From Tieghemiomyces parasiticus (lineage: Eukaryota > Kickxellomycota > Dimargaritomycetes > Dimargaritales > Dimargaritaceae), in NCBI GenBank assembly GCA_027575765.1, contig JANBPT010001167.1, forward strand, positions 1-13,104: a stretch of DNA of 13,104 bases, in the 5' to 3' direction. Position numbers and translations under genes: made by a program. Below are positions 1-10,356 of this stretch, piece after piece (position 1 is the stretch's first letter; each line of letters begins with the position of its first letter). The notes beneath the pieces were generated by a model, which had not been told where the DNA came from, made no database searches, and saw only the letters and a program-made list of their open reading frames with translations.

Positions 1-1530
1 AGGTCAGAACTTCTGCCCTTCTATGTTCTGGGAGTGTTTCCCCTGCCTTGCCTCCAGGCAACCCTTTTGAGTTTCCCCTGGTTCATTTGTACTTTCTTGC
101 CCCAAGTATTTCTACCTCAATGAAGCTCACCTCTTCCACCTATTAAGATTGTGATTAGGTTACTGAAATATCTGACCTTAGGGTCTAATATCTAGGTAAC
201 CTTCATAGAGAGATGGTGTGGCAAAGATGGTTTTAATGTTGCAGAAAAGTAAAACTAAGGCCTCTGATTGGTCAATCACTTTAAATCTTCCAGCCACCCT
301 AATCAACTATTGCCCCTACACTGGCCCATTGTTAGTTTCTTTGATAATGACCTTTGTATTATTTTTGGTAGAATGGTCATTTTATTTTACACTTTACCTA
401 ATTGCCTTAAGTTAGTTCAAATACCTGGGAGGTGAGATTTTTGGAATCAAGTGTTACCAATGAGAGATGTGGGGATGATTCAGTGGTAGGTCTGATACCA
501 AGGGACGGTTAATTGGAATGGAATTGCAAATATTGCAAGTGTAGTTAGATGCCCCTCCTTTGGAGTGGTGGTTGAATTGGTCTATTAGTCTGTTGGCCTG
601 CTAGGTGTGAGTTATTGTCTACTGCCAAAGACCCGGGCAGGTGTCATGAGCCAATATTGTAGGTTGTGAGGCATAGGGTGATCATTGGTGGATGTAAAAG
701 GTAATGAGGGATAAGGTGTGGTGTAGAGAAGGGGTGTAGACTGCAGGATAAAAGTGCGGAAGGTGGTTTGTGAGGTGGTGGTATGCCTGGGTTTGGCAGT
801 CTGCTAGTGTGGGTTTTTTTGAATTCAATGGATCATATTGGATTTAGGTACTGGTACTTATAGATGTTATATTCAAGCCTATAGGTAGCATGGCAGGTCA
901 TTAACTTCAAGGGTAAACTACAATGGGTGACTTTATATCTACATATGAGTCATAGTATGGCCTATAGAACTTGTGTGGTCAGAATAATCCCCACTTCATG
1001 ATAGAATTGGGAACAGCAACATCTTGCTTGGATTATCTACGTGATAATATTTTGCTGTCCTCTTATCTTTTTCATGCTGTGTTTTGTTGATGCTTTCTTA
1101 CGCCGTATTTCATCATTACTGCCATGTTTATGTCATCTGTTAAAGCTAAGGTTAGAAGACATATATAGTGAATATTCACTGGCCACCTCAATAAAGAATG
1201 ACAGCCATATAACCCTTTTATTTTATATTATATTCTCACACTGTAGTCTTATACTATACCACAGAAGTGGGAAATAGTACATTTCTTGAATGGTTTTTAC
1301 TATTTGATTCCTCCCCCAAGAGATCACTAGATTTCATCCACAGTGTCATTATCTAAGGCTTCAAGCTCTAACGTCTTAAAACATATAGCATCACTTATAC
1401 TCATCTTGCATTGGAGACAAACAACCGACCCACAGGCCTTTATCTACTACACATAAGTGGAAGAGATATTCAAAACCTAGTTCACCTTTAAATCGGTCAA
1501 TTGGTGGATTGAGGTCTGGACAAAGAGACT
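1..1530. other. AT-rich stretch without a recognised gene
   Basis: No convincing coding region. Open frames are short, lack recognisable motifs and occur on both strands. Bases about 480-830 are strongly G/T-rich on the plus strand (C/A-rich on the minus strand). The minus strand there has a frame with few stops containing a CNIC motif near 515-530, which could be a worn repeat, but I cannot name a family. Composition resembles the stretch at the far right end of the window and differs from the more balanced SDR region. Confidence 0.5.
157..202. repeat. imperfect inverted repeat (hairpin)
   Basis: The left arm 157-177 (starting AGGTTAC) and the right arm 181-202 (ending GTAACCT) are inverted copies with about 17 of 21 positions matching and one or two single-base offsets, separated by only three bases. 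It could be a short palindromic element or the loop-end of a decayed repeat; no function is implied. Confidence 0.45.
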
Positions 1531-2650
1531 TTACTCTTCATGGCGGTGCGCATATGTAGCATGCGCTTGACCTTTAGCCATGACAACAATGTTTGCCAAC
1601 TCAACATGCGGCGGGCGGGAGGCAGTGAAAAGAGCCACTTCAGCAACATCCTTAGCCTGTAGCTGCTGTATACCACGGTAGAAGGCGTCAGCTTTTTTTT
1701 GATCTCCTGAGAACAGCGCATCCGAGAACTCTGTATCTACATACCCCGGGCTGATGGCGGTGATGCGCACGTGGCTGTCAGCAAGTTCATAACGCAAGGT
1801 GCTGGTGATGGCATCTACAGCGTGTTTGGTGGCACTGTAGATGCTGACACGAGGGGCAACCTGGTGTGCGCCGATAGAGCTCATGTTTATGATCATACCA
1901 CCCTCAGACTGACGCTTCATGTGCGGAATGAAGGTTTGGCACATGTAAACAACCCCTTTGATGTTTGTGTCGATCATGGTATCGATGTTTACGGTTGAAA
2001 TGTCTACCAGCAGGTCGTCACCGTTACATACGCCAGCATTATTGATGAGCACATCCACCTGCTGTAGGTCCTCAGGGAGGTTGGTCACAGACTGATTGAT
2101 CTGTTCCTTGGTAGTCACATCCAGCGTCATGGCATGGATGCGAACTTTCGGATGGATCTGCTCCAGCTCCGTCTTGAGGGCCTCGATTCGGTTGGTGCGA
2201 CGGGCAGTAAGGATCTAACAAGTTATATGAAAGATGTGGATTGTTAGAAAGCGTAATGGGCGAGTATCAGTTATGGGATGAACGAGCGTTTGAAATTTGT
2301 TGACAGCGGTTTGTTTGACTACGACTATCGCGACAGATTATCAAGTTGTCGTAAATGATGACGGGGGAGCTTACCACGTTACACTCGGCTGCAGCAAAGA
2401 CACGCGCACAGGCCGCCCCAATTCCGGAGCTGGCACCAGTACTGGGAATTAAATAGAGGGCGGGCGCAGTGGAGCGAAATGGTACTCAATTGAAGTTGTA
2501 AGCATTGGTAGTCTGACTATCATTACCTGGTGTATAGAGGCACTATAACTCTGGCCAACCACTTGCCGACTAATTGTGTATCGCAATAAGGCTGCTTCGA
2601 CGCTTAGTTGCTTACATATATACGGTTTTGCCTTGCAAATTACGGTACAT
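1531..2650 (-). CDS. SDR copy 1: NADP-dependent 3-hydroxy-acid dehydrogenase-like (Ymr226c/YdfG family), three exons
   Basis: Exons on the minus strand are 2650-2616, 2441-2375 and 2214-1531 (786 nt, 261 aa). Both introns are GT-AG: 2615-2442 (GTAAGC...CCCAG) and 2374-2215 (GTAAGC...TTAG, with CTAAC about 30 nt before the acceptor). The ATG at 2650 gives MYRNLQGKTVY and is preceded in frame by a TGA, so the start is well fixed. The first intron splits an Ile codon (AT|T). Visible motifs are TGASSGIG (residues 13-20), TARR at 37-40 (the Arg pair that favours NADP), NNAG (92-95), and the catalytic set Asn118, Ser147, Tyr160, Lys164. Family members oxidise 3-hydroxy acids or L-serine-type substrates with NADP in the cytosol. 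It is only about 60% identical (by eye) to copies 2 and 3. It differs around the active site (GAHQVAP instead of GHDVYPN) and in the segment after TEF, so its substrate may differ. Confidence 0.9.
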
Positions 2651-2796
2651 GATGGTAAATCAGATGAAAATATCAGGCGAGGCAGAAAGAGAGTGACTAT
2701 GAGAAAAAAGGTAGCCCTCGCGGAAGAGATGATGAGATAAAACAGGCTATCGTTGATGGCAAATGCCGGTTAGTTAAATATACCAGAGGACCTACC

Positions 2797-2806
2797 GGTA
2801 TATACT
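2797..2806 (-). promoter_or_regulatory. possible TATA box of SDR copy 1
   Basis: GTATATAC lies about 150 nt upstream of the copy 1 start codon. Spacing is plausible for a fungal promoter, but this is a short AT motif and the only evidence is position. Confidence 0.2.
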
Positions 2807-5249
2807 GGGTACCTTGGGATATTCATAACCAGCAAATCCCAAACGTGGTGGAGTGCGCAGGTCAGTGTGAAACTGAATAGTGGCAGTATGATGTCAACGA
2901 CGCCGAGCAGAGGGGCTTAATCGCCCAATGTACTCGCGAAGACAGACAACCACGGCTCCAACGGCACCACAAAGGAGCCTCTCCACTTCGGTGGCTCTAA
3001 GAATGTCGTTAGTAGCCTGCTCTGACTCACTGTCCATCATTTTAAGACCATAGCAGCGTGAGATTGACGGTACTCCTGCAGCTGCTGCACAGCCCCTGGA
3101 GTATACCATTGGGCTGTAGTAGGTTTCATGCACGTTGGTCCGAACCCATCACTCACACTAGTCGTTACCCAACATTGCTGCAAAGGCTACGCTATATATC
3201 GTACTGGTGACAGGTAAAAGTATAGTCATTCCGTATCGACTCTATTAATTAACAGGGTCTTTAAAGGGTACGCACGGCCACTTAAATGTGACAGTCAGAA
3301 CCAGACCGCTTCTTTGTACATTTCTGATAATCCCTTTCTGCTGTTCCTTTTTTTAGAAATGACCATTCACAACCTTTCCGGCCACCAGGCCGAAGTCTTG
3401 GTGCTTTACTACATTGGCCATTTTCGCATGTACGTCTGATATACCCACAATTCTATGCTCACTCGTCCGACGTAATGCTGAATCTTCCTTATTCACATCA
3501 ATTTACTACCTTCAGTCTTCACCTGTGCCGTAGATGGTGGCACCATAATCAACTTAGCTAGCTCTCCTTTAATTTTTTGGTCCTCTGTGAGAAGCCGTGT
3601 CATGACAAGACTCCAACAGTCTGGCTGCAGGACAGCCAGCTGCGGAGCCTGCGCGAGGTACATATAGGTGCCTTGCTAATCGCCCTCAATAAAACGTCAG
3701 TAACCAATAATCTCCTTCTCCGTACGAGTTAATTTTATTGACTCTGCTTTTGTAGTAGCCTAAAACCTCCACCTCCTGATCCATATCCCAAGTGAGGCCA
3801 ACCGGCGGCCTTTGCCGTCCCAAGTGGTGTCCTTTAGCCTTGGTGGCTGCGCCTTAGAGTAACTGATTAATGAAAGGACTATCTTCTTATCCCCATAGTG
3901 GTCCAATCCTTCCATCACCTTCATTATTCAAACCAGGTGCCCCTTCTATATCTTCTAGGGCTGTTTTTTCTTTATTTTATTTATTACTGATCCAACGGCT
4001 ACCTAGTCATCTCTCCATTTCCTGCCAGTACCTGGCCCCGCCGCAACCTGTTGTCCTAGCTTTCCTAACCAAGGCTAAATAGTTACTACCAATGATACCG
4101 GCCATTGTTCCAGTATAAAAGACCTACTGGCAGCTGTTCAATAAACAACACTCATCACTTAAATCATCACCCCCGTCTATATTTGAGCTTAACGGTTAGT
4201 TTTCTTTTATTAGCAAGTTTACGCCTACCATACTAAAGTTCGACTTTAATTAATATTCCCTCTCCTAGGAGGAGTAAACTTCATTGACCTCCAGTTTTAA
4301 ACGACGGAGCATTAAAGGCCGTTTGGTCCTGTAGTAGTTTATTATCCATGACTTGACACTCCTTCGTTAAATTATAAAGCATCCCACCTTACCGCATACT
4401 CCATGCCTACGATCCACCGCTGATTCTCTCATTTACTATCAATATTTCCGAGTTGCCGATCTATATAGGGGTATCGGTTGAATTAATGACCTGCAACCTG
4501 GTGTTGATGAGGGTGTTGTTATTAAGGACTGACAATCGGGCTGCCTTATACAAGGCGAAATGACCTGTGCATATGGGGTCACCGCTGGTTGATGATCCGT
4601 ACGAACATAGAGTATAACGTCCTCGAAGGAAAAAAAACAGTAGGCATAGAGAAGACCTTGACATTTAGTTGACTGCTGGAGTTCACGGCACAGAAGGCGA
4701 CCATGTCGCGTCGGAAATATGAAAAGCGGCTATTATTAAAAGGATATGAGGATGGCAAGGCAGGAGCCATCGTTAGACAGGCATTGTTCGGTGGTAAAGC
4801 TATGTGAGAAAAAGGTTTAATGGTACTAATATATAACACGGGCATTCGCTTAACCAAAGGCGCAACAAATGGCGGTCAGTTATCAGCTGGGCATGTGCCG
4901 CAGCTTTTGGTTGATGGCTGCAGTTCGGCGCGTCCTGTCGGCTCTTGGCTGAACGCATTTGGACAGTGCGGTATATGCATCATAATGCAGCTAGGTCTGT
5001 GGATCTTATGGAGGTCACTGTTCGCGATGACCACACAGTTCCTTCTTGGTATACTCCTTTATAGTATTAGGATACCTTCTATGTGTCATTCACTTCAAGG
5101 TTTTTATTAAGGCAAAGAAATGCACGAAACTGTCCAGAGAGCAGTCGATCGCGCCATACCCTAAGGGGAAGTATTACAGATACACTATGTATCCTAACCT
5201 GGAGCCTATGGCCCACCAGTGGCGAACACTCACTACCCAGTAGGCCTAC

Positions 5250-5900
5250 TGGCGCGTGATGGGTCCCGAGCTCCCTTCTCGTTTGCACACAGTGCGCTCG
5301 CCTCCCAACCACACACAGACCGTCGCTGTCCCACGGACCCGCGCCCTTGTGCCACAGCACCACCGCCCAACCGTGCTGGGCCTCTAAGCCGCACTCCGGG
5401 CTGCCAGAGACGCCGCCCTGGTCACTGCCTACCTAGCTAACCTCACAGCCGCCAGCATAGGCCATTGGCCTCAGGGCCCCCCGGTCTGCCAGCTCGCTAT
5501 GGCCCCAGACCAATTAATAATGACCTGACTGGTTGACACGGTATTTGGCCCTCGCCTACTATGCACTCAGTGCCAGACACACCTTGCACCCTCTACTGCA
5601 ATCCACTGTTGCCACCTGAGCCGCCTGATCACCTTCAACACCACTGGCCTCCCTTCCCTGGAGGTGACAGTGCAACTAGCGTTCCCACCTAACCCCGGTC
5701 ACACCTCCCCCTGCCACCTCCGTGATACACTAACAGTCGCCCACCACCGCGTCTGGACACACTGACGAGGCAGACTGTTCCTTTTTCACACTTAATTAAC
5801 CGCCACTACCCCCCTTCCCAGGGACTCGCTATACACCGCAGCCAGCTAAAGCCACATTTTCTCCACCGAAGTTTTTCGAGCTGGACGTACAATGACCACT
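5250..5900. other. C-rich, G-poor block
   Basis: The plus strand is dominated by C with runs of CAC and CCN triplets and very few G-runs, in contrast to balanced DNA on either side. All frames are interrupted. It may be a decayed repeat or a remnant of one strand-biased element; nothing identifies it. Confidence 0.35.
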
Positions 5901-6324
5901 GCCTTCACTATGACAATCGCAGCATTTTACGTAACGTTAAATAAACATACACCTTCTCCTATGCATCATGTATCTGCCTACAATGGCCATCTCCTTCGTT
6001 TTGGCGTGCCGGTACTCGTTCGTGGCCCTCTTAAACGATTCGACTACAGGCGCTACAAATGAACAGATAGCCACGTGTAGTGCATGCGATATGAAACGGG
6101 TAGCCTCGATCGCTGTTGGCCATATAGTAGCGCTCGTAATGAAGTACGAAAAGTCGGGGTACATATACTGATACGCGCCCATACTGACGTGTAGCACCGA
6201 TTTCGAACCAACGGAGTGAGATTATACGTAATCGAGGTCGGATTGTGTCGAGTAGCCAATAGCCGGTAGACCACATACTAATGTCACCTATACCAAACAA
6301 AGAAGAACTCACGACTATGTCGTT

Positions 6325-6330
6325 TTTATT
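6325..6330 (-). promoter_or_regulatory. possible poly(A) signal of SDR copy 2
   Basis: AATAAA on the minus strand, about 145 nt after the copy 2 stop codon. Fungal polyadenylation signals are loose, so this is only a candidate. Confidence 0.25.
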
Positions 6331-6475
6331 ATCCATGTACAATGCTTTGGCCATAATAGTAGGAATTACCGTCACATGGAGTTTTCATTATTCAGAAACT
6401 TAAAGCTGGGCTTAGATGACTCGGTAGCCGACTAGTACTAAAGCTACTAACAAGCAGCTTTGAAACAAAGCGGGT

Positions 6476-7587
6476 CTATGACTCCTCCTTACGATAAATA
6501 TAATTGATTGAGGCCTGGCCCTTCGGAACCACGATGGCCTCGGCCACTTCGACGTGGGGTGGACGGGAGGCGATAAATAGTGCGGTTTCGGCAATATCCT
6601 CGCCGATGAGCGGGGTCATACCCTGGTACACTTTGTCCGCCTTCTTCTTGTCGCCATCGAACCGCACCATCGAAAACTCCGTTTCAACGAAACCGGGGCT
6701 CAGAGCGGAGATGCGCACGTTGCTATTGGCTAACTCGTAACGGAGGGTGCGGGTGATGGCGTCCACAGCGAACTTGGTGGCACAGTATATACTGCCGTTG
6801 GGATAAACATCATGGCCCGAGATGGAGCTGACGTTGATGATGGTGCCACCGGCGGTCTGCTGCTTCATGCGCGGGATGAAGGCCTGGGTGCAGTAAATCA
6901 GACCTTTAAGGTTTGTATTGATTATGGTGTCGATCTGGTCAGGCTTGTAGTCGACCAGGGGGATCAGACCCAGCACCAAGCCGGCGTTGTTAATGAGCAC
7001 ATCCACCTGCTGCAGGTCATCGGGGAGGCTGGCTACAACCTGGTCGACCTGCTCCTTGGAGGTCACATCCAGGGTTACAGCATGGACGCGGACGTTCGGA
7101 TGGGCCTGTTCCAGCTCCGCCTTGAGGGCCTCGATTCGGTCAGTACGGCGAGCGGTGATAATCTGAAGATGATTGTACGCGTGTGAAGGAAGTACAGGGA
7201 GAGCGAAAAAAGTCCTGGTTAAATATTGGACATTAGAGACAACAGGCCAGACCACTGCTTGGCTATGAGTTCCGTGGGGCATTGTCGATTGGGAAGGTTA
7301 ACTCACCACGTTGGAGCCCGCCGCGGCGAAGGAGCGGGCGCAGGCCTCGCCGATACCGGCACTGGCACCGGTACTAGAGGTATTGGATCGAGGGATAGTG
7401 GGCTGCTTAGATTAGTAAAGTCAGTTATCCGCGATGGATCTCAGCTGTGTTTAGATAGCCGCTGAAGCATATCCAAGCCAGCTATGACTTATTCACTGCC
7501 CTTCGTTGGCACAGGTTATTTAATGGGTAACCTTGGAAAGCCTACTTACATGAAGACGGTTTGTCCCTGGAGTCGCTTAAACATCAT
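6476..7587 (-). CDS. SDR copy 2: NADP-dependent 3-hydroxy-acid dehydrogenase-like (Ymr226c/YdfG family), three exons
   Basis: Exons on the minus strand are 7587-7550, 7373-7307 and 7162-6476 (792 nt, 263 aa). Introns are GT-AG: 7549-7374 (GTAAGT...CTAG, with TACTAAT upstream of the acceptor) and 7306-7163 (GTGAGT...TTCAG, 144 nt). Two adjacent ATGs are available; the first gives MMFKRLQGQTVF, the second is one residue shorter and matches copy 3 better. The joined protein has TGASAGIG (14-21), TARR (38-41, NADP-type), NNAG (93-96), Asn119, Ser148, Tyr161 and Lys165, then SPGFVETEF and the family-typical RFDGD segment. Length fits the family (yeast Ymr226c is about 267 aa). The expected role is cytosolic NADP-dependent oxidation of 3-hydroxy acids or serine-like substrates, or the reverse reduction. 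The frame upstream of the ATG is open for some distance but contains no ATG, so no N-terminal extension is likely. Confidence 0.92.
6699..7369. repeat. near-identical tract shared with 9431-10101 (copy A)
   Basis: This 671-bp tract covers most of exon 3, all of intron 2 and nearly all of exon 2 of SDR copy 2. It matches the copy 3 tract with only four differences that I count (6782, 6923, 7087, 7227) and no indels. Outside the tract, similarity falls sharply on both sides. This is the pattern expected of gene conversion. Confidence 0.85.
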
Positions 7588-7818
7588 GCTGATGGTATGT
7601 GGTATGAAAGTAGAGATTACCTGTGCTAGGGGAATAGTTGGTCTAAAATTAATGTAGGTGTCTGATCGGCGTATTCGGAAGATATTAATCAAGAATATTA
7701 TAACTGGATGGATACTGTTCTCTCTGATGGCGACAGGTAGCTGAAGGGTGGCGGAAAAAGTAAAGACTGAATCTCTATAGACGGGTAGGCCAGGGTGGTG
7801 TCGGGACAGTGCGGTCTG

Positions 7819-7826
7819 TTTTTATA
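7819..7826 (-). promoter_or_regulatory. possible TATA box of SDR copy 2
   Basis: TATAAAAA on the minus strand within AAATATAAAAACAG, about 230 nt upstream of the copy 2 ATG. It is a good match to a TATA box, but the distance implies a long 5' leader. Confidence 0.3.
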
Positions 7827-9028
7827 TTTACGGTTCAGCTGGACACCAAAACTACGGCGCTTGGCAGCGAATGGAATTTAGAACATGGAGCAGACCACTT
7901 AACTCCGGGGTAGACTGTGGGAAATCGCAACCCTGCTGAACCCTCTCGTCCTGGTCAGGATCCAATTACTGACGGCATTGATTGGCCCATCGGATTTCTA
8001 CCGCTGGCTAAGAGGTCACCTGGTATTGCGACTACGACGCAGGACGGCCAATGACGGAATCCCGGCTTGAGAACATGAAGTTGCTTCTCAGCCGGAGGGC
8101 GGGCTAATGTGCACGAAGAACGCGGTACTTATCCGATTCTGAAAACCCTGCCTTCGCCGTTAATCACGAAGTACTTCGACCCTTCTCCTTTCGACTTTTT
8201 GTCTTGCCCCAGGTACGTATTGTCTCGCTCGGACTGGTATTTGCTACGCTGTTGGGACACTAAGGTGATATTTTACACGCGTGTTAACGTACATGACAGG
8301 CTGGGTCACAGATAGGCCACATCAGACACTTGCCCGCACCCTCCACAGTCTTTCAAGTGCAGCTGATTTTTTTGTGGGAGAATTCCGACCCGCGTGAGCT
8401 AGCATCATCGCTGATTACGCTACCACGCTTGTCCAATAATAATGGCTTATTCCGCAAGCCGTTTATTACTTGTGAGTTTGGCCGGCCTCCCATGTTCGTC
8501 AAGCTTCTTACCAGCGGAGCCATGCCCAACCTTACTAACCTAGAGACCTATACCGACCCCTCCAACCGTTTGTCGCCTCCTTGCCCTGTGCTGACTCTTT
8601 CTCACTTGTGATGCCGCTTGCTTACCTGGCTGGACCCCCGGTAGAACCAGGATCTTCCTTCCGCGCTTCCCTGATTAGTCGCCGACTCTCTTATACCATT
8701 TACTTTCAAACTGACAAACCAGCTTTAGTCGACTTAGACTCCCGCCGACTGTTGCTGCCTCTTTCACACCCGTGGCTACCCCGGCCGACTTCGCCCACTC
8801 ATTGGTCGGACATAGGTGCCGCAAATAAGGGGTTCACATCTACTACCACTATTTCCCAGGGCAGAGCCCTGCCTGGTCAATCTGATCCTTACTCATGTCA
8901 CTCGACTGGGCACAATATAGGCCTATGGTATGTCACCATGGCTCGTTATACAAGCATGCATGTTAAATGTGAAACTTGCTTCCACAGCGTTTGCCTCAGC
9001 TAATGTTCTACTAATGATGTGGAATCTA

Positions 9029-9034
9029 TTTATT
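9029..9034 (-). promoter_or_regulatory. possible poly(A) signal of SDR copy 3
   Basis: AATAAA on the minus strand about 180 nt after the copy 3 stop codon; a positional candidate only. Confidence 0.25.
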
Positions 9035-9210
9035 ATGACCACCTTGGCCTTTCACGTATCCATCATTGTTACGGACTGGAGATTTAACTTGGCACTATCG
9101 ACTCGTACAGTTCAGTTTACCTTTAGGGCTAGAGTAGAACCCTAATTCTACTTTCCTGAGAGTATACACGTTATACAACACATGATATAAACGCGCTGCG
9201 TATCAGATAC

Positions 9211-10356
9211 CTAATTTTCTCCGCGGTACACAAAGGTGGTGGATGCCTGGCCTTTAGGCATGATAATCGCCTCGGCCACTTCGACGTGGGGTGGACGGGA
9301 GGCGATAAATAGTGCGGTTTCGGCAATATCTTCTCCTGTGAGTGGCCTAACCCCTTGGTACACTTTGTCCGCCTTCTCCTTGTCGCCATCGAACCGCACC
9401 ATCGAAAACTCCGTCTCCACCATACCGGGACTCAGAGCGGAGATGCGCACGTTGCTATTGGCTAACTCGTAACGGAGGGTGCGGGTGATGGCGTCCACAG
9501 CGAACTTGGTGGCGCAGTATATACTGCCGTTGGGATAAACATCATGGCCCGAGATGGAGCTGACGTTGATGATGGTGCCACCGGCGGTCTGCTGCTTCAT
9601 GCGCGGGATGAAGGCCTGGGTGCAGTAAATCAGACCTTTAAGGTTTGTATTGATCATGGTGTCGATCTGGTCAGGCTTGTAGTCGACCAGGGGGATCAGA
9701 CCCAGCACCAAGCCGGCGTTGTTAATGAGCACATCCACCTGCTGCAGGTCATCGGGGAGGCTGGCTACAACCTGGTCGACCTGCTCCTTGGAGGTCACAT
9801 CCAGGGTTACAGCATGGATGCGGACGTTCGGATGGGCCTGTTCCAGCTCCGCCTTGAGGGCCTCGATTCGGTCAGTACGGCGAGCGGTGATAATCTGAAG
9901 ATGATTGTACGCGTGTGAAGGAAGTACAGGGAGAGCGAAAAAAGTCCTGGTTAAATATGGGACATTAGAGACAACAGGCCAGACCACTGCTTGGCTATGA
10001 GTTCCGTGGGGCATTGTCGATTGGGAAGGTTAACTCACCACGTTGGAGCCCGCCGCGGCGAAGGAGCGGGCGCAGGCCTCGCCGATACCGGCACTGGCAC
10101 CAGTGCTGTTAGTATGTGGTTGTGGCAGGTTGAGCGAATCAGGCAGGCAGAGGTAGGTAAGTACGCAAGGCAAGAAGGCTGGAGGGCAACTACCAGCTAT
10201 TAGGACGGACACCTATCACCACTATTTGCCAACCTTGACTAGGCATCAGTACATTGAGTTCGTTACCGTGATACCTGCCACATTCACAAAGGATATTGCT
10301 TCCGAACACGTGTCAACTTACATGAGGACAGTCTGTCCCTGGAGACGTTCAAACAT
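9211..10356 (-). CDS. SDR copy 3: NADP-dependent 3-hydroxy-acid dehydrogenase-like (Ymr226c/YdfG family), three exons
   Basis: Exons on the minus strand are 10356-10322, 10105-10039 and 9894-9211 (786 nt, 261 aa from MFERLQGQTVL). Introns are 10321-10106 (GTAAGT...CTAACAG, 216 nt) and 10038-9895 (GTGAGT...TTCAG, 144 nt, one base different from copy 2). The first intron splits an Ile codon (AT|C). Motifs are TGASAGIG (13-20), TARR (37-40, NADP-type), NNAG (92-95), Asn118, Ser147, Tyr160, Lys164, SPGMVETEF and RFDGD, so all catalytic residues are present. The C-terminus (KGQASTTFVYRGEN) differs from copy 2. The reading frame continues open upstream of this ATG to another ATG at 10563, which would add 69 residues with no acidic residue and an RRFTTS motif, resembling a mitochondrial presequence. 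Which ATG is used cannot be decided from the sequence; the short form is the conservative choice. Confidence 0.9.
9431..10101. repeat. near-identical tract shared with 6699-7369 (copy B)
   Basis: This is the copy 3 counterpart of the tract in SDR copy 2 at a constant offset of 2732 bp. It ends four bases inside the 5' edge of exon 2; intron 1 beyond it is unrelated between the two genes. Confidence 0.85.

Larger units (their letters stand above)
2651..6475. other. 3.8-kb gap without a supported gene
   Basis: I find no conserved domain on either strand. Open frames are up to 114 aa (6031-6375, minus) but overlap one another, lack family motifs and have no convincing splice structure. Bases about 3300-4400 are pyrimidine-rich on the plus strand and 5250-5900 are C-rich and G-poor. 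A short coding-like segment at 3359-3438 is bounded by an acceptor-like TTTTTTTAG and a donor-like GTACGT but could not be extended into a gene. Confidence 0.45.
7588..9210. other. 1.6-kb gap between SDR copies 2 and 3
   Basis: It contains the presumed promoter of copy 2 at the left and the 3' region of copy 3 at the right. Bases about 8100-8900 are pyrimidine-rich on the plus strand, which keeps several plus-strand frames open (8109-8315, 8330-8611, 8581-9003). None of these shows a family motif, and they overlap in different frames. I see no gene here. Confidence 0.45.

Noticed and set aside
545..600. Plus-strand PPLEWWLNW-like translation, reminiscent of DIRS/Ngaro reverse transcriptase-RNase H
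   Set aside because: Too short, with stops directly after it and no further matching motif.
1497..1721. 74-aa minus-strand frame overlapping the end of SDR copy 1
   Set aside because: Out-of-frame shadow of exon 3 of copy 1.
3359..3438. Possible orphan exon (MTIHNLSGHQ...) between TTTTTTTAG and GTACGT
   Set aside because: Only about 26 codons; no continuing exon or homologous family could be found.
6195..6215. GGTTCGAAATC on the minus strand as a tRNA B box
   Set aside because: The bases around it do not form a T-stem and no cloverleaf or A box lies at the right distance.
6031..6375. 114-aa minus-strand frame
   Set aside because: Overlaps other open frames on both strands, has no family motif and no flanking signals; a chance frame is most likely.
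6812..7186. 124-aa plus-strand frame, repeated at 9544-9918
   Set aside because: Antisense shadow of the conserved SDR exon 3; identical in both copies only because the DNA is identical.
6476..7282. Uninterrupted 268-aa frame as the full SDR copy 2 gene (likewise 9211-10014 for copy 3)
   Set aside because: The first 40 residues come from intron 2, and such a protein would lack the TGASAGIG cofactor motif. That motif is recovered only by splicing to exons 1 and 2.
8109..9003. Run of plus-strand frames as a possible multi-exon gene
   Set aside because: They lie in different frames of pyrimidine-rich DNA, overlap and show no domain or convincing splice sites.
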